A stretch of 64,000 bases of DNA, taken from contig DAHYHI010000039.1 in NCBI GenBank assembly GCA_027391075.1, positions 4,947 through 68,946 of the forward strand. Reading direction: 5' to 3'. Positions within the stretch are counted from its first letter, which is position 1. The number at the start of each line of letters is the position of its first letter. Positions 60,102 to 64,000 of the stretch are shown here, one piece after another. This DNA comes from JAJZAM01 sp027391075. GTDB taxonomy: Bacteria > Actinomycetota > Acidimicrobiia > Acidimicrobiales > Palsa-688. The position numbers were made by a program, and so were the translations under genes. The notes under the pieces are model-generated. The model was not told the origin of the DNA and searched no databases. It saw only the letters and a list, made by a program, of their open reading frames with translations.

Positions 60102-60889
60102 AGCCCAAAGCGCTTCGCAAGCCGCTCATCTCGGGCAACTGGAAGATGAACTTCAGCCACCTGGAGGCGATCAACATCGTCCAGAAGTTCTCCTACGGCT
60201 TGGGGGTGTCAGACCCTTCCAGGGTCGACATCACGCTGCACCCACCTTTCACAGCGTTGCGCTCTGTGCAGACGGTGATAGACGCAGACGACCTTCCGAT
60301 CTCCCTCGGGGCTCAAGACGTGCACTGGGAGAAGAGCGGCGCGTTCACGGGGGAGGTCAGCGCCGAGATGCTGGCGAAGCTGAATGTGTCCTACGTGATC
60401 GTCGGCCACTCGGAGCGACGCCAGTATTTCGGTGAGACCGACGAGATGGTCGCCAAGAAAGCTGCGGCAGTGCACGCCTTTTCGATGACGCCGATCGTGT
60501 GCGTCGGCGAGACGTTGGAGGAACGTGACGGGGGTGACACCGAAGGGAAGGTTCTCGGCCAGCTCCGAGCCGGCCTCGGGCTTCTCGACGCCGATCAGAT
60601 AGCGCGCAGTGTTATAGCCTACGAGCCGATCTGGGCGATTGGCACCGGCAGGACCGCCACGCCGGAGGACGCCCAGAAAGTGTGCGCTGCTATCCGCTCG
60701 GCGGTCGTCGCCGACCACGGCGCCGGCGTCGGGGCGAGCCTGCGAGTGCAATATGGCGGCTCGGTGAAAGCAGCGAACATCGAGGCACTGATGGCCCAGC
60801 CTGACATCGACGGCGCGCTCGTCGGTGGGGCGAGCCTGGACCCGGCCGAACTGGCTGACATCGTCGGTCGCACAGCCTCAGCGAGCTGA
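60098..60889 (+). CDS. tpiA: Triosephosphate isomerase
   Basis: Interconverts DHAP and glyceraldehyde-3-phosphate. The 263 residues have ISGNWKMN with the catalytic lysine, VGHSERR with the catalytic histidine, AYEPIWAIGTG with the catalytic glutamate, and QYGGSV for phosphate binding. ATG 60098 overlaps pgk by four bases. Third gene of the gap-pgk-tpiA unit. Confidence 0.97.
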   Translation: MKPKALRKPLISGNWKMNFSHLEAINIVQKFSYGLGVSDPSRVDITLHPPFTALRSVQTVIDADDLPISLGAQDVHWEKSGAFTGEVSAEMLAKLNVSYVIVGHSERRQYFGETDEMVAKKAAAVHAFSMTPIVCVGETLEERDGGDTEGKVLGQLRAGLGLLDADQIARSVIAYEPIWAIGTGRTATPEDAQKVCAAIRSAVVADHGAGVGASLRVQYGGSVKAANIEALMAQPDIDGALVGGASLDPAELADIVGRTASAS

Positions 60890-60910
60890 GCTGTTCACTT
60901 TCAGTCCGGC

Positions 60911-60947
60911 TTGTATCAAGCAAAAATTCAGCCTACTGTTGAGTAGG
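60911..60947 (+). promoter_or_regulatory. Candidate promoter and small dyad before secG
   Basis: TTGTAT (60911-60916) and TACTGT (60934-60939) are 17 bases apart, a sensible -35/-10 pair though each departs from consensus. CCTACT and AGTAGG form a 6-bp dyad around the -10 (60932-60947). The A+T-rich run between them contrasts with the surroundings. Confidence 0.4.
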
Positions 60948-60966
60948 TGAAGGGAAAGATGGCTAG

Positions 60967-61194
60967 ATGACAGCTGTAGTGGTCGTTATACAAGTGCTTC
61001 TCAGCCTGGCTTTGATCGGCATGGTCCTTCTCCACAGCGGCAAAGGGGGGGGACTCTCCGAGATGTTCGGCGGAGGTATCGGCCAGGCTGCTGCAGGCTC
61101 GACCGTCGCTGAGCGCAACCTCGACCGGGCGACGGTTGCTTGCGCGATCGCTTTCCTTTTCACGACCGTAATCCTGTCCATCCGACTGCAGTAG
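60967..61194 (+). CDS. secG: Protein-export membrane protein SecG
   Basis: Small subunit of the SecYEG translocon. The 75-residue product has two membrane segments (about 3-22 and 53-72) flanking the conserved HSGKGGGLSEMFGG and an AAGSTVAERN segment. ATG 60967; GAAGGGAAAG upstream is the ribosome-binding site. The position after tpiA is the usual one in Gram-positives. Confidence 0.94.
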   Translation: MTAVVVVIQVLLSLALIGMVLLHSGKGGGLSEMFGGGIGQAAAGSTVAERNLDRATVACAIAFLFTTVILSIRLQ

Positions 61195-61311
61195 CCATTA
61201 CCGCCTTAGCCAGTCTCTCTGAAAGCTGTACTAGCGAGTCCGACGCGTCGCCGGTGGTCGGTCGCAGTCCGTGGGCTTTCGCTAGTGTTCGACTCCGATC
61301 GTGCGATCCCT

Positions 61312-61326
61312 GGCCTAAGGTAGGCC
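61312..61326. promoter_or_regulatory. Inverted repeat just before menB
   Basis: GGCCTA and TAGGCC around AGG, ending four bases before the menB ATG; it includes the only purine-rich ribosome-binding candidate. It may affect translation initiation or be chance. Confidence 0.3.
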
Positions 61327-61330
61327 GATT

Positions 61331-62230
61331 ATGGTCTCAGAGATCTTCGACGAGCAGGCGTGGGCCCAGGTGCCCGGGTTCGACTTCACCGACATTACCT
61401 ATCACAGAGCGCTGACCCAGCCCACTGTCCGGGTGGCTTTCAATCGGCCTGAAGTCCGCAACGCGTTTCGTCCAAAGACTGTCGACGAGCTCTACCAGGC
61501 TCTCGACCACGCCCGCCAAAGTCCCGACGTGGGATGCGTTTTGCTGACCGGCAACGGGCCTTCACCCAAAGACGGTGGCTGGGCGTTCTGCTCCGGCGGC
61601 GACCAACGTATCCGGGGACGTGACGGCTATCAGTACGCGACAGGTGACAGTGCCGAGACGGTCGACCCGGCTCGAACCGGCCGGTTGCATATCCTCGAAG
61701 TCCAGCGGCTGATCCGCTTCATGCCCAAGATCGTCATCGCCGTGGTGCCCGGGTGGGCGGCTGGTGGAGGCCACAGCCTGCACGTCGTGTGCGACCTGAC
61801 GTTAGCCAGCGCCGAGCACGCCCGTTTCAAGCAGACCGACACCGACGTCGCCAGCTTCGACGGCGGCTTCGGCTCCGCCTACCTGGCCCGCCAGGTAGGC
61901 CAGAAGTTCGCTAGGGAGATCTTCTTTTTGGGGCGGACCTACAGCGCTGCCGAGATGCACGAAATGGGAGCTGTCAACGCAGTCGTCGCACATAGGGACC
62001 TAGAGGTGGAGGCGTTGCAGTGGGCGGCGGAGATCAACTCCAAGAGCCCAACGGCTCAGCGGATGGTCAAGTACGCTTTCAACTTGATAGACGACGGCCT
62101 GGTTGGACAGCAGCTCTTCGCCGGCGAGGCGACCCGCCTCGCGTACGGGACTGCCGAGGCGCAGGAGGGACGCGACGCGTTCTTGGAGAAGCGCCCGCCC
62201 GACTGGTCGAGCTTTCCCTGGCACTACTAG
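61331..62230 (+). CDS. menB: 1,4-dihydroxy-2-naphthoyl-CoA synthase
   Basis: Ring-closing step of menaquinone synthesis in the crotonase family. The 299-residue protein has NRPEVRNAFRP, FCSGGDQRIRGRDGYQ, VPGWAAGGGHSLHVVCDL, QTDTDVASFDGGFGSAYLA and RQVGQKFAREIFFLGR, all typical of MenB. ATG 61331. It stands 136 bases after secG and is followed by a transporter; no other men gene is in the window. Confidence 0.94.
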   Translation: MVSEIFDEQAWAQVPGFDFTDITYHRALTQPTVRVAFNRPEVRNAFRPKTVDELYQALDHARQSPDVGCVLLTGNGPSPKDGGWAFCSGGDQRIRGRDGYQYATGDSAETVDPARTGRLHILEVQRLIRFMPKIVIAVVPGWAAGGGHSLHVVCDLTLASAEHARFKQTDTDVASFDGGFGSAYLARQVGQKFAREIFFLGRTYSAAEMHEMGAVNAVVAHRDLEVEALQWAAEINSKSPTAQRMVKYAFNLIDDGLVGQQLFAGEATRLAYGTAEAQEGRDAFLEKRPPDWSSFPWHY

Positions 62231-62389
62231 CCCAGGTGGGCCGTCTCGACCTTGACCTGACTCGGGCAACGCCGGTGTAGGCGCGGCCCCCGTCGGCCAG
62301 GAGTGATCCGGTAAAATGAGAACCAGCCTCGACATCATGGTTGGTGGTGACGAGAGCAACACGTTCGGAACTGTGCACGAGACGGATTG

Positions 62390-63700
62390 ATGAGCCCGAG
62401 AGATATTTGGAAGAGAAGCGCACGCTACGCAAAGTCGTCGGAGTTCGACGATCTAACCGACACCGGAGAGATCCCGGTCTGTAGGCCCAGGGAAGATCTT
62501 GACCCTCCCGGCCGTCTAGGTCGCCCGTCTCGTGATCTGCTCGGAGCAGGGTCGCTCGTGAACGTCGGGTTGGCCGTGTCATCGATATTCGTGTCGCTTT
62601 TCTTCTACGTGTCGTCGGGCAGTATCACCAACATGGCGCTGTTCGCGTTCGGTCGCTATGGGGGTCTCATGGCGATGTCGTTGGTGGTCGCAGCTGCGTT
62701 TCCCAACACATCCCCCCGTCGACTATTTCGTGTCGGTGTCGGCCTGACCGCCATTTTCTACCTGTCGCTCATAGTCCTGGGAAGGGCGGCTACGCCGCTG
62801 GCATTGCCACTTGGTCTGTTCAACGGGGCGGCGAGCGGGGTTTACTGGTTCGGTGTCAACACTCTTATCTACGACGTGGTCGAAGGCGAAGAGCGAGGAC
62901 GCTACTACGGGCTCAACTTTGCGTTCTTGAACGTCACTAACGTCGTCGGTCCTTTCGGCGCCGGCCTTCTCATAGCGAAAGTCGGCGGGGTGACCGGGTA
63001 CTTTGCCGTTTTCGCAGCGTCGACTGTCGCGTTCGCCACGGCTTTCGTCGTGTCGAGACGCCTCGCTGACACCGCTGGCATCGGAGGTGTCCCAATCCGG
63101 GAGGCCCTTCGTCTTCCCTTGGCGACCCCAGAGTGGGGACGAATGTGGATGGTCGTCGCCTTGAGAGGCTTCAAACAGTCAGCAGGATCTCTGGGTCTTG
63201 TCATACTCGTCGCCTTGGCCACCACAAGTTCCACTGCTCAAGGGGAGTTCGCTGCGGCGACAGCACTTGCCGCAGTCGGTACCTCTATCCTCGCCGGGAA
63301 GGTCAGCCCTGACCGCAGGGGCAAGGTGATGTGGGGCGGTGCCGGGGCCTTCGTCCTCTCTACGGGATTGCTTCTCCACGCAGGGCTCGCCGCTATCCTC
63401 ACCTACGGAATAGTGACAGGCCTGGTGTACCCGGCCGTTATGGTACCGGTGTCAAGCGTAATCTTGGAGGCCATGGACACCGACCCCAAGGCTGGCGAGC
63501 GGCGGGGGGGTTACGTCTTGTCACGTGAGATAGCCGTCAACGTCGGAAGGCTCCTAGCGATAGGCCTGCTGCTAGTACTGCTGCATTTCGTTGCTGCTAG
63601 AGACGCTGTGCTCGTCACCGTCGGGTCCGCAGCCTTGCTGCAACTCGTTGTCGCCGGCCTTTCTGCTCGCACCTCGGTCCGCGCTCGAGCGTACAGCTGA
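62390..63700 (+). CDS. Major facilitator superfamily transporter
   Basis: A 436-residue membrane protein with about 11-12 hydrophobic helices after a polar 50-residue N-terminus. Visible membrane stretches begin near LVNVGLAVSSIFVSLFFYV; a conserved-type loop EGEERGRYYGLNFAFLN lies between helices four and five. The substrate is unknown. ATG 62390 is my choice (TTG 62387 adds one residue). A TAAAAT at 62312-62317 may be its -10 element; no -35 is clear. Confidence 0.75.
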   Translation: MSPRDIWKRSARYAKSSEFDDLTDTGEIPVCRPREDLDPPGRLGRPSRDLLGAGSLVNVGLAVSSIFVSLFFYVSSGSITNMALFAFGRYGGLMAMSLVVAAAFPNTSPRRLFRVGVGLTAIFYLSLIVLGRAATPLALPLGLFNGAASGVYWFGVNTLIYDVVEGEERGRYYGLNFAFLNVTNVVGPFGAGLLIAKVGGVTGYFAVFAASTVAFATAFVVSRRLADTAGIGGVPIREALRLPLATPEWGRMWMVVALRGFKQSAGSLGLVILVALATTSSTAQGEFAAATALAAVGTSILAGKVSPDRRGKVMWGGAGAFVLSTGLLLHAGLAAILTYGIVTGLVYPAVMVPVSSVILEAMDTDPKAGERRGGYVLSREIAVNVGRLLAIGLLLVLLHFVAARDAVLVTVGSAALLQLVVAGLSARTSVRARAYS

Positions 63701-63754
63701 CCTTCAGTTCTCCGCCCCGTAGGGAACTACAAAGCGCCGAGGACACCCGTGTTC

Positions 63755-63815
63755 GGGAAGCTATTAAAAGCAGTGATAAACTGTGAAAAGTTAGTAGATA
63801 GTTGCACATCCGATG
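63755..63815. other. A+T-rich intergenic tract upstream of tRNA-Leu
   Basis: In the 215-base gap between the transporter and the tRNA, bases 63760-63810 are about one-third G+C by hand count, far below the window. I find no gene in the gap. The tract could hold promoter elements; a 6-bp hairpin (GCACCG/CGGTGC, 63891-63907) stands just before the tRNA. Confidence 0.5.
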
Positions 63816-63915
63816 GTGTACGGCTGCGGTACTGGACCAGCTGCGGCTCAGATGTCCCACGGGCAGGAAACTTCAACTATCATCACTCAGGCACCGGACT
63901 ACGGTGCAACAACAC

Positions 63916-63999
63916 GTCGGAGTGGCGGAATAGGCAGACGCGCTAGCTTGAGGGGCTAGTGCCCGCAAGGGCGTGGGGGTTCAAGTCCCCCCTCCGACA
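63916..63999 (+). tRNA. tRNA-Leu(GAG)
   Basis: Acceptor stem GTCGGAG (63916-63922) pairs with CTCCGAC (63992-63998). The anticodon stem CTAGC/GCTAG encloses loop TTGAGGG, giving anticodon GAG for CUC/CUU codons. The long variable arm (GCCC/GGGC) and T arm GGGGGTTCAAGTCCCCC fit tRNA-Leu. The gene ends at the window edge, so an encoded CCA cannot be judged. Confidence 0.95.
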
Positions 64000-64000
64000 C

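Overview
This window is a gene-dense stretch of high-G+C chromosome, by eye close to two-thirds G+C. It most likely comes from an actinobacterium. The evidence is a mycothiol synthase gene (mshD) at the left edge, an ANTAR response regulator of the PdtaR type, an MprAB-like two-component pair, an actinobacterial type of LexA box before uvrA, many GTG and TTG starts, and the his/trp and uvrB-uvrA-uvrC-rapZ-yvcK-gap-pgk-tpiA-secG gene orders. A separate trpF beside hisA argues against the Streptomyces/Mycobacterium pattern, where PriA does both reactions. A deeper lineage such as Acidimicrobiia is my guess only. I see no insertion sequence, prophage, CRISPR array or rRNA operon. No stretch longer than about 220 bases lacks a gene.

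1-13.5 kb: partial mshD on the minus strand, nth, a small unknown gene, then a long plus-strand amino-acid block hisD-hisC-hisB-hisH-hisA-hisF, a GroES-like gene, hisI, trpE, ygfZ, trpC, trpF, trpB, trpA. Most junctions overlap by four bases (NTGA), so translation is probably coupled. A perfect 28-bp palindrome sits at the end of the GroES-like gene. 13.5-26 kb: glucose dehydrogenase, AlgH/YqgE protein, acyl-CoA ligase, a circularly permuted ATP-grasp/alpha-E/transglutaminase operon, typA, an ABC1 kinase, a YhdH-type reductase and a Bcp peroxiredoxin. 26-30 kb: the fatty acid synthesis operon fabD-fabH-acpP-fabF on the minus strand, whose FabD carries an extra biotinyl-like C-terminal domain, followed by a tRNA-Leu(CAA).

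30-37.5 kb: a soluble PRC/MgtE-N/CBS protein next to an NRAMP-related transporter with altered metal ligands (probably a magnesium system), a sensor kinase and response regulator, a small coiled-coil protein with a PdtaR-like regulator, and a DtxR-family repressor. 37.5-55 kb: polA, a ferritin-like diiron protein, rpsA, ald, coaE, uvrB, threonine aldolase, uvrA with a LexA box, nadA and uvrC. 54-64 kb: an alpha/beta hydrolase, a methyltransferase, rapZ, yvcK, the glycolytic run gap-pgk-tpiA, secG, menB, an MFS transporter and a second tRNA-Leu(GAG) at the right edge. whiA, which usually follows yvcK, is not present here.

Most of the window is core metabolism, DNA repair and translation. The less ordinary parts are the FabD fusion, the MgtE-N/NRAMP pair, the ATP-grasp/alpha-E/transglutaminase operon and several short symmetric or repeated sequences at gene borders.
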